Shown here in pieces: positions 44,263-52,880 of a stretch of 64,000 bases of DNA. This DNA comes from Pararoseomonas sp. SCSIO 73927. GTDB taxonomy: Bacteria; Pseudomonadota; Alphaproteobacteria; Acetobacterales; Acetobacteraceae. Location: NCBI RefSeq assembly GCF_037040815.1, contig NZ_CP146232.1:3814001-3878000 (forward strand), in the 5' to 3' direction. The translations under genes and the position numbers were made by a program. The notes beneath the pieces are model-generated. The model had not been told where the DNA came from, did no database searches, and was given only the letters and a program-made list of their open reading frames with translations. Every line of letters begins with the position of its first letter. Position 1 is the stretch's first letter.

Positions 44263-45384
44263 ATGACCCTCAACACCCTTCCCGCTGATGGCGTCGAGTT
44301 CATCGGCATGGTGCAGCCCCGCCAGCAGTCGGAGATCCATCCGCCGAGCGGGCCCTCGATCGACGTGGACTACCATGTCGCCTCGGCCCAGGCGCATGAC
44401 GAGGGCGGCTTCGACCGCATCCTGATCGGCTGGTACTCCAACGGGGCGGACGGGCTGCAGATCGCGGCCCACGCCGCGGCGCATACTAGGAAGGTCGGCT
44501 TCCTCGTCGCCCACCGTCCGGGGTTCCAGAACCCTTCCACGGCCGCGCGCGCCTTCAACACGCTGGACCAGCTCTCCGGCGGGCGCGCCGCGCTGCACAC
44601 CATCTCCGGCGGCGACGACGTGGACCAGGCGCGCGACGGCGACTGGCTGGGCAAGGACGAGCGTTACGACCGGACGGACGAGTATCTGACGATCCTGAAG
44701 TCCATCTGGGGCGCGAAGGCGCCCGTGGACCACGAGGGCACCTACTACCGCATCAAGGGCGCCTCGCCGGAGGTGCGGAGCGTGCAGCAGCCGCGCATCC
44801 CCCTCTACTTCGGCGGTGCGTCCGAGGCGGCGCTGCGCGTGGCCGGCAAGCACGCCGATGTCTACGCCTTGTGGGGGGAGACCCACGCCCAGGTGCGCGA
44901 GATCATCGCCCGGGTGCGCGCCGAAGCCGCGAAGCACGGGCGCGCCGATGGGGTGCGCTTCTCCCTCTCGTTCCGCCCCATCCTGGCCGGGACGGAGGAG
45001 GCGGCGTGGAAGAAGGCGGAAGAGATCCTGGAGCGCATCCGCGAGGTGCGCGGCAAGGCTGCCTTGGGGCCGGCCAACGGGGCGCCGGCCAATGCCGGAT
45101 CGCAGCGCCTGCTCGCCGCTGCCGCCCTGGGCGACCGGCCGGAGGGGCGCCTCTACACCGCCATCGCGCGGGAGACGGGGGCGCGCGGCAACACAACCGC
45201 GCTGGTGGGGACGCCGGAGCAGGTGGCGGAGGCCTTCCTGGAGTACTACGACCTCGGCGTGACCACCTTCCTCATCCGCGGCTTCGACCCGCTGGAGGAT
45301 GCGGTGGAGTACGGGCGCTCCCTGCTGCCCGCCACGAAGCGGCTGATCGCCCGGCGCCTCTCCCACAAGGTCGCCGCAGAATGA
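44263..45384 (+). CDS. LLM-class flavin monooxygenase (SsuD-like)
   Basis: 373 residues of the bacterial luciferase-like fold, most like alkanesulfonate monooxygenase SsuD, which releases sulfite and an aldehyde from sulfonates with FMNH2 and O2. SPNGADGLQIAAHAAAHTRK-like YSNGADGLQIAAHAAAHTRK, FNTLDQLSGGRAALHTISGG and YFGGASEAALRVAGKHADVY are typical. SsuE, the NAD(P)H:FMN reductase it would need, is not in the window. Its stop overlaps the ATG of binding protein 2. Confidence 0.9.
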   Translation: MTLNTLPADGVEFIGMVQPRQQSEIHPPSGPSIDVDYHVASAQAHDEGGFDRILIGWYSNGADGLQIAAHAAAHTRKVGFLVAHRPGFQNPSTAARAFNTLDQLSGGRAALHTISGGDDVDQARDGDWLGKDERYDRTDEYLTILKSIWGAKAPVDHEGTYYRIKGASPEVRSVQQPRIPLYFGGASEAALRVAGKHADVYALWGETHAQVREIIARVRAEAAKHGRADGVRFSLSFRPILAGTEEAAWKKAEEILERIREVRGKAALGPANGAPANAGSQRLLAAAALGDRPEGRLYTAIARETGARGNTTALVGTPEQVAEAFLEYYDLGVTTFLIRGFDPLEDAVEYGRSLLPATKRLIARRLSHKVAAE

Positions 45385-46331
45385 TCGCCCGCCGTCTCCT
45401 TCTCGGGGCGGCGGCCGTGCTGGCCGCCCCCCGCATTCTCCGTGCCCAGGCGCCGCTGCGCGTGGGCGACCAGCGCGGCAATGCGCGCGCCGTGATGGAA
45501 GCTTCCGGCGGGCTCCAGGGCTTCGGCGACAAGCTTGCCTGGAGCGAATTCCCGGCCGCCGCACCGCTGGTGGAGGCGCTGAATGCCGGCGCGATCGACA
45601 CGGGGCTGGTGGGCGACGCGCCGTTCACCTTCGGCGCGGCGGCCGGCGCGCCGATCAAGGCGATCGCGGCCACGCGGGAGAACCGCGAGGGCCTCGCCAT
45701 CCTCGTGGCGAAGGACAGTCCGTTCCAGTCCATCCAGGACCTGAAGGGCAAGCGCATCGCCACGGGCCGCGGCTCCATCGGCCACCAGATCGTGCTGGCG
45801 GCGCTCGAGAACGCCGGTCTGCCGCTGGACGCGGTGCAACTCGTCTTCCTGCTGCCGGCGGATGCCAAGGCGGCGTGGAGCCGCGGCTCCGTCGAGGCCT
45901 GGTCCACCTGGGAGCCCTATGTGAGCCAGGAGGAGGTGCTGAACGGCGCCCGCCGCGTCGCGCACGGGCAGGGCATCACCCCCGGCCTAGGCTTCCAGGC
46001 CGCGCGCACGGACGCCATCGCGTCCCGGCGCGATGATCTGGCCGAGTTCGTCCGGCGCCTCGCCGCCGCGCGGGAATGGGCGAACGCCAACGTCTCGGGC
46101 TATGCGAAGACCTGGTCGGAGCTGATGAACGTGCCGGCCCCGGTGGCGGAGCACTGGTTCAGGCGCGCCGCAACCCGCGTCGTTCCCATCGACGACAGCG
46201 TCGTCACCGACGAGCAGAAGAACATCGACCTTTACGCCCGTGCCGGTCTCGTTCGGCGCCGGATCGAGGCGAAGGACCTGCTCGACCCCTCCTTCAACAC
46301 GGCCATTCAGGCCGGAGCCCGCCGCGCATGA
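45381..46331 (+). CDS. ABC substrate-binding protein 2 (SsuA-like)
   Basis: 316 residues; signal peptide ending in ILRAQA, then PLRVGDQRGNARAVMEASG and WSEFPAAAPLVEALNAGAID, the SsuA core. Markers VAKDSPFQSIQDLKGKRIAT and GRGSIGHQIVLAALENAGL follow. Overlaps the upstream monooxygenase stop (ATGA) and the downstream aldolase ATG (ATGA). The sequence differs from binding protein 1, so it is not a recent duplicate. Confidence 0.9.
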   Translation: MIARRLLLGAAAVLAAPRILRAQAPLRVGDQRGNARAVMEASGGLQGFGDKLAWSEFPAAAPLVEALNAGAIDTGLVGDAPFTFGAAAGAPIKAIAATRENREGLAILVAKDSPFQSIQDLKGKRIATGRGSIGHQIVLAALENAGLPLDAVQLVFLLPADAKAAWSRGSVEAWSTWEPYVSQEEVLNGARRVAHGQGITPGLGFQAARTDAIASRRDDLAEFVRRLAAAREWANANVSGYAKTWSELMNVPAPVAEHWFRRAATRVVPIDDSVVTDEQKNIDLYARAGLVRRRIEAKDLLDPSFNTAIQAGARRA

Positions 46332-47137
46332 ACGAGATCACCCGGATCGCGTCCGGTACGGACGCCAACATCCAGGACTTCGGCGACCTCCTCCGCAACG
46401 GCGAGCCGGCGCGGACGGTCGAGGAGGAGCGGCTGCACCGCAAGCAGCGGCTGGCCGCCACCTTCCGGCTTTTCGCCCGCGCGGGTTTCGACCAGGGGCT
46501 GGCGGGCCACGTCACCGCGCGAGACCCGGAGTTCCCGGACGAGTTCTGGGTGAACCCGCTCGGCCGGCACTTTTCGCAGATCCGTGTCTCCGACCTGATC
46601 CGCGTGAACCACGAGGGTGAGGTGGTGCATGGCAGCCAGCCGGTGAACCGCGCGGCCTTCGCGATCCACGCCGCCCTGCACAGGGCGCGGCCGGACGTGG
46701 TGGCGGCGGCGCACACCCACTCCACCTACGGCAAGGCCTGGGCCTCGCTGAACCGGCTGCTGGACCCGATCAGCCAGGACAGCTGCGCCTTCTACGAGGA
46801 CCACGCCCTGTTCGACGACTTCACGGGCGTGGTGCTGGACACCTCGGAGGGCGAGCGGATCGGCGCGGCGCTCGGGGAGGGGAAGGCGGTGTTCCTGCTG
46901 AACCACGGGATCCTCACCGTCGGCCACTCGGTGGAGTCCACCGCCTGGTACTACCTGTCGATGGACAACGCCGCCCACGCGCAGCTCCTGGCGGAGGCGG
47001 CCGGCAAGCCGCGGGTCATCCCGCACGAGGTGGCGAAGCTCACCCACTCGCAGGTGGGATCGCAGAAGGGCGGGCTGCTCTCCTTCCAGCCGCTCTACGC
47101 CTCCATCACCGCCCTCGAACCCGATCTGCTGGATTAG
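46328..47137 (+). CDS. class II aldolase/adducin family protein
   Basis: 269 residues. The zinc-site pattern of the family is present: LAGHVTARDPEFPDEFWVNP, AAAHTHSTYGKAWASL with paired His, and VFLLNHGILTVG with the last His. Members include fuculose-phosphate aldolase and also decarboxylases of other substrates. In this operon it could process the carbon skeleton left after desulfonation; reaction not determined. ATGA overlap with binding protein 2. Confidence 0.87.
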   Translation: MNEITRIASGTDANIQDFGDLLRNGEPARTVEEERLHRKQRLAATFRLFARAGFDQGLAGHVTARDPEFPDEFWVNPLGRHFSQIRVSDLIRVNHEGEVVHGSQPVNRAAFAIHAALHRARPDVVAAAHTHSTYGKAWASLNRLLDPISQDSCAFYEDHALFDDFTGVVLDTSEGERIGAALGEGKAVFLLNHGILTVGHSVESTAWYYLSMDNAAHAQLLAEAAGKPRVIPHEVAKLTHSQVGSQKGGLLSFQPLYASITALEPDLLD

Positions 47138-47141
47138 GCCG

Positions 47142-48086
47142 ATGCAGCGACGCGTCCTTCTCGGCGGGCTCCTCGCGGCGCCCGCGATCATCGGCCCCGC
47201 CGGCGCCCAGGCCGCGACCCTGCGCGTCGGCGACCAGCGCGGCGGCATCCAGCCGCTGATGGAGGCTGCCGGCGTCCTCAACGGCACGCCCTACCGCGTG
47301 GAATGGTCCCAGTTCGCCGGCGCCCCGATGCTGCTGGAGGCGCTGAACGCCGGGGCCATCGACACGGGCGGCATCGGCGACGCGCCCTTCACCTCCGCCG
47401 TCGCGGCGGGGATCGAGGGCAAGGCCGTTTCCGCCGTCCGCTCCGGCGGGGAGGTCACGGCTCTCGTCGTGCCCGGCAATTCGGCCATCCGCAGCGTGGC
47501 GGACCTGCGCGGCCGGACCATCGCGACCCTGCGCGGGCAGACCGGCCATTTTCTGACCCTCGCCGCGTTGGAGCGGGAGAAGCTGCCGCTGGATTCCGTG
47601 CGCTTCGCCTTCATCGCGCCGGACGCGGCCAAGGCGGCCATGGCGAACGGATCGGTGGAGGGGTGGGCGACCTGGGGCCCCTACATCGCCCTCGCCAAGG
47701 TCCAGGATGGGGCGCGGGAGATCGTGAACGGCGGCAGCGGGCTGATGAGCGGGCAGAGCTACCAGATGGCCTCCGACGCGGCGATCCGGGGCAAGCGTGA
47801 GGTCCTGGCGGACTTCCTCCGCCGCCTGCACCGCGCCCGGGAATGGGGACTGGCAAACCCAGAGAAGCAGGCGGAGGTCTGGAGCGCCGCCACGGGCTTC
47901 CCGCTTCCGGTGGGCCGCGAGGTCGTCACGGTCGCCTCCACCCGGACCGTGCCGATCGACGACGGCGTTGTTGCGGCGCAGCAGCGGGTCAGCGACTTCT
48001 TCGCCAATGTGAAGGTGATCCCCCGCGCGCACCGTGTGGCGCCGGCCTTTGATCCGGGCTTCAATGCGGCCATCTTCGCGGCCTGA
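47142..48086 (+). CDS. ABC substrate-binding protein 3 (SsuA-like)
   Basis: 314 residues; signal MQRRVLLGGLLAAPAIIGPA to AQA, then LRVGDQRGGIQPLMEAAG and VEWSQFAGAPMLLEALNAGA. RSVADLRGRTIATLRGQTGH is the second cleft motif. Closest in pattern to binding protein 2 but clearly diverged. A third binding protein behind the same permease/ATPase pair suggests several related ligands. Confidence 0.9.
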   Translation: MQRRVLLGGLLAAPAIIGPAGAQAATLRVGDQRGGIQPLMEAAGVLNGTPYRVEWSQFAGAPMLLEALNAGAIDTGGIGDAPFTSAVAAGIEGKAVSAVRSGGEVTALVVPGNSAIRSVADLRGRTIATLRGQTGHFLTLAALEREKLPLDSVRFAFIAPDAAKAAMANGSVEGWATWGPYIALAKVQDGAREIVNGGSGLMSGQSYQMASDAAIRGKREVLADFLRRLHRAREWGLANPEKQAEVWSAATGFPLPVGREVVTVASTRTVPIDDGVVAAQQRVSDFFANVKVIPRAHRVAPAFDPGFNAAIFAA

Positions 48087-48105
48087 GTGAGTAAGGAGCA
48101 TCAAC

Positions 48106-48609
48106 ATGCCCGATGGTAGCATTACCAAGCAGCCTCCTGCCGGCTATGACTGGCGCAACAAGGGCATCCGCCACGTCTCCGCCGCGGATCGCAGCTGCGA
48201 CACGCCGGAGACGCTGGGGATGAACCGTGAGGTCGCCATCTCCGGCAGCCGCACCGGCTCCACCCATCTCTGGGCCGGCACGAACCGGATCGAGCCGAAC
48301 TCCCAGACCGGCCCGCACCACCACGGCCCCCTCGAGAGCATCATCTACATCATCTCCGGCACCGCCCACATGCGCTGGGGCGACCGGCTGGAGTTCATCA
48401 CGGAGGCGAAGGCGGGCGACTTCTTCCAGGTGCCGCCCTACGTGCCCCACCAGGAGATCAACGCCTCCTCGACCGAGGTGCTGCACTGCGCGCTCGTCCG
48501 CAGCGGCGTCGAGGAGGTGGTGGTCAACCTGCCGGAGATGGACGCCGTCGAGACGCCGGAATGGGTGAACGTCAGCTCGGCCGCGATGCCGGGCAAGAAG
48601 CCTGTCTGA
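48106..48609 (+). CDS. cupin-domain protein
   Basis: 167 residues with one cupin barrel. Motif 1 is GPHHHGPLESIIYIISGTAH with the metal His pair and Glu; motif 2 is GDFFQVPPYVPHQEIN with the third His. It may be an oxygenase, isomerase or a ligand sensor linked to the operon; substrate unknown. Last gene before a strong terminator hairpin. Confidence 0.85.
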   Translation: MPDGSITKQPPAGYDWRNKGIRHVSAADRSCDTPETLGMNREVAISGSRTGSTHLWAGTNRIEPNSQTGPHHHGPLESIIYIISGTAHMRWGDRLEFITEAKAGDFFQVPPYVPHQEINASSTEVLHCALVRSGVEEVVVNLPEMDAVETPEWVNVSSAAMPGKKPV

Positions 48610-48615
48610 TCCGGG

Positions 48616-48639
48616 CGGGCGGGGCGGGAGCCCCGCCCG
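48616..48639 (+). terminator. terminator hairpin of the organosulfur operon
   Basis: A 10-bp stem (CGGGCGGGGC/GCCCCGCCCG) with a four-base GGGA loop, directly after the cupin gene and only a few bases before the Lrp start. It separates the two transcription units or lowers read-through. Confidence 0.5.
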
Positions 48640-48648
48640 GCGCGCGCG

Positions 48649-49158
48649 ATGATGGACGAGATCGACCGCAAGATCGTCGCCCTGTTGCAGGGCGACGCGA
48701 CGCTCTCCGTGGCCCAGCTCGCCGACAAGGTCGGCCTCTCGCCCACCCCCTGCTGGAAGCGCGTCCAGAAGCTGGAGGGGAACGGCGTCATCACCCGGCG
48801 CGTGGCGCTGGTGGACCCCGAGAAGATCGGCGTCGGGCTGATCGTCTACGTCGCCATCGAGGCGGGGGATCACACGCCGGGCTGGCTGGAGAGCTTCACC
48901 CGCACCATCGCCGCCATGCCGGAGGTGATGGAGGCCCACCGCATGGCGGGGGAGGTGGACTACATGCTCCGCGTGGCCGTGACGGGCATGGCGGAGTTCG
49001 ACGCCCTCTACAAAAGGCTGATCGAGGCCGTGCCGATGCGCAACGTCACCTCCCGCTTCGCGATGGAGCAGCTGAAGTACACCACCGCCTATCCGCTGCA
49101 CCGCGCCAACTTCCGGGACCGGGCCGGGCGGGACATGGAGGGCTCCGGCGAGGGGTGA
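48649..49158 (+). CDS. Lrp/AsnC family transcriptional regulator
   Basis: 169 residues. N-terminal HTH: DEIDRKIVALLQGDATLSVA, then LADKVGLSPTPCWKRVQKLE; the C-terminal RAM ligand-binding domain spans residues about 65-150 (IEAGDHTPGWLESF, GEVDYMLRVAVTG). Two tandem ATGs at the start; either is possible. It follows the organosulfur operon and could regulate it or an amino-acid gene elsewhere. Confidence 0.9.
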   Translation: MMDEIDRKIVALLQGDATLSVAQLADKVGLSPTPCWKRVQKLEGNGVITRRVALVDPEKIGVGLIVYVAIEAGDHTPGWLESFTRTIAAMPEVMEAHRMAGEVDYMLRVAVTGMAEFDALYKRLIEAVPMRNVTSRFAMEQLKYTTAYPLHRANFRDRAGRDMEGSGEG

Positions 49159-49169
49159 GGGGACAACCC

Positions 49170-49185
49170 CGGCCCTTCCGGGCCG
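49170..49185 (+). terminator. hairpin after the Lrp gene
   Basis: CGGCCC-TTCC-GGGCCG, a 6-bp stem, ends the Lrp transcript region 37 bp before the DUF3597 start. No T tract. Confidence 0.35.
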
Positions 49186-49221
49186 TTGTGCGGGCGTTCA
49201 CACCGCCATAGGAGCTCCCGC

Positions 49222-49695
49222 ATGAGCATGTTCCGCGACATCATGGGCAAGATCTTCGGCCACCCTGCCGCGGCCCAGGGGGCCCCGGGCGGCATCGGCA
49301 CCCTGCCGGGCGCCAGCGCCTCAGACCCGACCGGCGCGGCGCCCGGCGGCCCCGCCCCGGGCAGCATGGGGGCGCCGATGCCCGGCGCGGCCCCGGCCAC
49401 CTCCTCTGCCGCCCCCTCCGGCACCGCGCCTGCCCAGTCGGTGGACGTCGAGGCCGTGCTGACGGACATGGCGTCCAAGAACTCGCAGAAGCTGAACTGG
49501 CAGACCTCCATCGTCGACCTGATGAAGCTGCTGGGCCTCGACAGCGGCCTGGAGAGCCGCAAGGAGCTGGCGCGGGACCTGGGCTATTCCGGCAGCACCG
49601 ATGATTCCGCCAGCATGAACATCTGGCTGCACAAGCAGGTCATGCAGAAGCTGGCGGAGAACGGCGGCAAGGTGCCGGACAGCCTGAAAGGCTGA
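49222..49695 (+). CDS. DUF3597 family protein
   Basis: 157 residues. The N-terminus begins MSMFRDIMGKIFG and is followed by a 60-residue Gly/Ala/Pro/Ser-rich linker. The folded C-terminal domain (about residues 75-157) includes SVDVEAVLTDMASKNSQKLN, WQTSIVDLMKLLGLDSGLES and SASMNIWLHKQVM, the DUF3597 pattern. Function unknown. AGGAG lies before ATG 49222. Confidence 0.88.
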   Translation: MSMFRDIMGKIFGHPAAAQGAPGGIGTLPGASASDPTGAAPGGPAPGSMGAPMPGAAPATSSAAPSGTAPAQSVDVEAVLTDMASKNSQKLNWQTSIVDLMKLLGLDSGLESRKELARDLGYSGSTDDSASMNIWLHKQVMQKLAENGGKVPDSLKG

Positions 49696-49707
49696 ATCAC
49701 GCGACCC

Positions 49708-49741
49708 GGCGCCGCCCCCGGACCGTTCCGGGGGCGGCGCC
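49708..49741 (+). terminator. strong terminator hairpin after DUF3597
   Basis: A perfect 15-bp stem, GGCGCCGCCCCCGGA/TCCGGGGGCGGCGCC, with loop CCGT, 12 bases after the stop. It is the longest perfect hairpin I found in the window. Confidence 0.6.
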
Positions 49742-49802
49742 TGCCTGCTGGACAGGAACGCGCCGAGGGTTCCAGATGCTGCTCCGCTTGAGGAGACAGC
49801 GC

Positions 49803-51209
49803 GTGGACGGCATGACCGGGGCCGGCTATCGGCCCGACTCGCATCGGCAGCTCACCTTCCACGATGCCGCCGTGGCCTTCGCCAAGGGCAGGGACACGCC
49901 GCGCGCCTATCTGGAGCGCTGCCTGGAGGTGATCGCGGAGCGCGACCCCGCGGTGAAGGCCTTTGTTGTGGTGAATGAGGCCGGTGCGCGCGAGGCAGCG
50001 GATGCCAGCGAGGCCCGGTGGAAGGCCGGCACGCCGCTCTCCCCCATCGACGGCATGCCGATCGGCATCAAGGACCTGATCGAGACCCGGGACATGCCGA
50101 CCCAGATGGGCTGCGACGCCTATCGGGGAAGCTTCCCGAAGCGCGACAGCGCCATGATCCGCGCGCTTCGCGACGCCGGCGCGGTGATCCTCGGCAAGAC
50201 CGTCACGACGGAGATGGGGCAGGGGCATCCCGGCCCGACGACCAACCCCTTCGATGCCCGACACACGCCCGGCGGCTCCTCCTCCGGTTCCGCCGCCGCC
50301 GTGGGGGCGCGGATGGTGCCGGCGGCCATTGGCACGCAGGTCGGCGGCTCCATCATCCGCCCGGCCTCCTACTGCGGGAACGTGGCCCTGAAGCCGACCC
50401 AGGGCGCCATCAACCGCGGAGAGCGCCAGGGGCTTTCCCAGAGCACGGCGGGGGTCCATGCCGGCTCCATCCAGGACATGTGGCTGGTCGCGAAGGCCAT
50501 CACGACGCGGGCCGGCGGCGATCCCGGCTCACCCTCCCTCTTCGGGCCGAACACGCCGCCCGTGGCGAGCAAGCCCACCCGGCTGATCGTGATGGAGGCC
50601 GAGGGCTGGGCCGTCCTCGATGAGGAATCCCGCCAGGCCTTCCAGGGGGTGCTGGAAGGCCTCCGCTCCGCGGAGGTCGAGATCCTGACCCGCGCCGACG
50701 CGCCGGCCATCGAGGCTTTCGAGCGCGCCATCTCCGACGCCAAGGCGATGACGAACGACCTCTGCGGGTTCGAGACGCGCTGGAGCCAGCAGAACCTCAT
50801 CGAGTCCAACCCGGACGGCGTGAGCCAGCGCTTCCAGGAGCGCCACGCGCGGGCGATGGCGATGACGCTGGACGACTACCGCGCCCGCCTCCTCCAGCGG
50901 GAGGCCATGCGGCGCGCCCTGGCCGACCTGCTCCCCCTGGGTGACGCCCTGATCGCTCCCGCCTCGCCCGGCCCCGCGCCGGTCTGGGAGGGCGACAAGC
51001 CCGGCCAGCCGCTGGCGCCGCGGCCGACGGGTGACATCGTCTACAACGCCGCGACCTCGGCGCTCGGCGTGCCCTGCGTGACGGTGCCGATGACGGCGGT
51101 GCGCGGCCTGCCCATGGGCGTGCAGGTCATCGGCCACCCGCACATGGATGCCCGCGTGACCGGCTTTGCGCGCTGGATGTTGGAGAAGGTGAAGCCCGTG
51201 GTGGTGTGA
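49803..51209 (+). CDS. amidase
   Basis: 468 residues of the amidase-signature family. The Ser-cisSer-Lys triad is visible: Lys in GMPIGIKDLIE, the Gly/Ser stretch TPGGSSSGSAAAVGA, and the nucleophilic Ser in TQVGGSIIRPASYCG. The GTG start at 49803 has GAGGAGA about seven bases upstream and is preferred to the ATG at 49776. Substrate undefined. It converges on the peptide-type binding-protein gene with seven bases between the stops. Confidence 0.9.
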   Translation: MDGMTGAGYRPDSHRQLTFHDAAVAFAKGRDTPRAYLERCLEVIAERDPAVKAFVVVNEAGAREAADASEARWKAGTPLSPIDGMPIGIKDLIETRDMPTQMGCDAYRGSFPKRDSAMIRALRDAGAVILGKTVTTEMGQGHPGPTTNPFDARHTPGGSSSGSAAAVGARMVPAAIGTQVGGSIIRPASYCGNVALKPTQGAINRGERQGLSQSTAGVHAGSIQDMWLVAKAITTRAGGDPGSPSLFGPNTPPVASKPTRLIVMEAEGWAVLDEESRQAFQGVLEGLRSAEVEILTRADAPAIEAFERAISDAKAMTNDLCGFETRWSQQNLIESNPDGVSQRFQERHARAMAMTLDDYRARLLQREAMRRALADLLPLGDALIAPASPGPAPVWEGDKPGQPLAPRPTGDIVYNAATSALGVPCVTVPMTAVRGLPMGVQVIGHPHMDARVTGFARWMLEKVKPVVV

Positions 51210-51216
51210 CCGCGGC

Positions 51217-52809
51217 TCAAGCCTCCGCCCGCACCCCCATGGCGATCGTCCGCTCGTCCATGCGCGGGTCGTGGCGCAGGCCGCGCCGGAAGGCCCAGGT
51301 GTTGGTGAGCTGCAGGAGCTGGATGTAGGGCACGGTTTCCGCGTAGCGGGCCACCGCCTCCCGCAGCAGCGCCTCGCGCCCGGCGTCGTCCATGGTGGCG
51401 GAGGCGCGGGCCACCATCTCGTCCAGTGCCGTGTCCGAGTATCGCCACATGTTGTTCGAGCCGGTCAGCCTCTGCCGGTTCGGCGTGCCGGTGATGTTGA
51501 CGAGGTAGTTCGTCGCCTCGCCGGTCGAACTGCCCCAGGCCGCCATCTGCATCGGGAACTCGTGGCGCGTGCGGCGCGGCACGAAGGCGGCGTAGGGCAT
51601 GGAGTCCACCGTGGTTCGCACGCCCACGCGGGTCCACATCTGCGCCACGGCCTGGGCCAGCCGTGAGTCGTTCGGCCAGCGGTCGTTCGGCGTGGCGATC
51701 ACCAGCCGGAAGCCCTGCGGGAAGCCCGCCTCCGCCAGCAGACGCTTCGCCGCATCCGGGTCGAAGCCCTCCGGCCTGACCTCCGGGTTGAAGCCGAAGG
51801 CGCCGCGCGGCAGCCACTGGCCGGTCGGCTCGGCCGCGCCCTCCATCACCCGCTCCACCAGCGCCTCGCGGTTGATCGCGAGCGACAGGGCGCGGCGCAC
51901 GCGGAGGTCGAGGAAGGGGTTGCGCTGAAGCGGGGCGCCGCTGTTGTCCATCACCTGCGCGCTGCCGCCCTCCGGCGAGTGAACGGGCGCCATGAACATT
52001 GTCCGCAGGCTCGCGATCTCCGAGATGACGACGCGCGGGTCGCGCCTCAGCTTCGCCAGGTCGCTCGTCGGGATCTGGTCGATCAGATCCACGTCGCCGG
52101 AGAGAAGGGCGGCGGTGCGGGAAGCGTCGTTCGCCAGGAAGCGGTAGTTCACCCCCGCCCAGGGCTGCGCGCCGCCCCACCACCCGTCGTTGCGTGCCAG
52201 AACGGCGCGGTCGCCGGAGGCGTAGGAGACGAGGCGGTAGGGGCCGGTGCCGATGGCCGCCTTCCCGCTGTTGTAGTCCTCCGTCGCGGTGCCGTTCACG
52301 TGGCGGGCGATGATGCTGATCTGCGTCAGGTCGGTCGGCAGCAGGGGGTGCGGCTGCTTCGTGTGGATCCGCAAGGTGCGCGGGTCCGCCACCTCCACCC
52401 GCGCCACCTGCCGCAGGAAGCCGCCGAAGCCGCCGGGGCTGTTCGCCACCTCCGGCACCCGGGCGAAGGTGAAGACCACGTCGTCGGCCGTGAAGTCGCG
52501 GCCGTCATGCCACTTCACCCCCTGGCGCAGCCGGAACTCCCACTCCGTGTCGGAGACCACGCGCCAGCTCTCGGCAAGGCCCGGCACCGGCCGGGCCCGT
52601 GCGTCCCGGTCCACCAACCGGTCGAAGATGTGCATGGTGAGCGAGTTGTTCGGGCCGTTGTTGTGGAAGTGCGGGTCCACCGAGGTGGCCGGCGTGCCGA
52701 CGCCGATGGTCAGCGACCCGCTTGCGGTGGGGGCGGGTGCCTGGGCCGTGAGCGCGACGGGCAGTCCCGCGAGGACCAGCCGCCGCGAGATGGAGATGCC
52801 ACCGGCCAT
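51217..52809 (-). CDS. ABC substrate-binding protein (family 5, peptide/nickel type)
   Basis: 530 residues. A signal peptide ending near ALTAQA precedes ASGSLTIGVGTPATSVDPHF, the SBP family 5 start; RLVDRDARARPVPGLAESW, EFRLRQGVKWHDGRDFTADD and VRRALSLAINREALVERVM are characteristic. It binds oligopeptides or similar ligands in the periplasm. No permease or ATPase genes follow, so it is orphaned here. Confidence 0.92.
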   Translation of the reverse strand: MAGGISISRRLVLAGLPVALTAQAPAPTASGSLTIGVGTPATSVDPHFHNNGPNNSLTMHIFDRLVDRDARARPVPGLAESWRVVSDTEWEFRLRQGVKWHDGRDFTADDVVFTFARVPEVANSPGGFGGFLRQVARVEVADPRTLRIHTKQPHPLLPTDLTQISIIARHVNGTATEDYNSGKAAIGTGPYRLVSYASGDRAVLARNDGWWGGAQPWAGVNYRFLANDASRTAALLSGDVDLIDQIPTSDLAKLRRDPRVVISEIASLRTMFMAPVHSPEGGSAQVMDNSGAPLQRNPFLDLRVRRALSLAINREALVERVMEGAAEPTGQWLPRGAFGFNPEVRPEGFDPDAAKRLLAEAGFPQGFRLVIATPNDRWPNDSRLAQAVAQMWTRVGVRTTVDSMPYAAFVPRRTRHEFPMQMAAWGSSTGEATNYLVNITGTPNRQRLTGSNNMWRYSDTALDEMVARASATMDDAGREALLREAVARYAETVPYIQLLQLTNTWAFRRGLRHDPRMDERTIAMGVRAEA

Positions 52810-52880
52810 GATCCGCGCCCTTCGCCCTGCTGCGGATGCGAGGCTAGACGAGGCGCGCGGGCCGGGGATACCCCGAAGCG

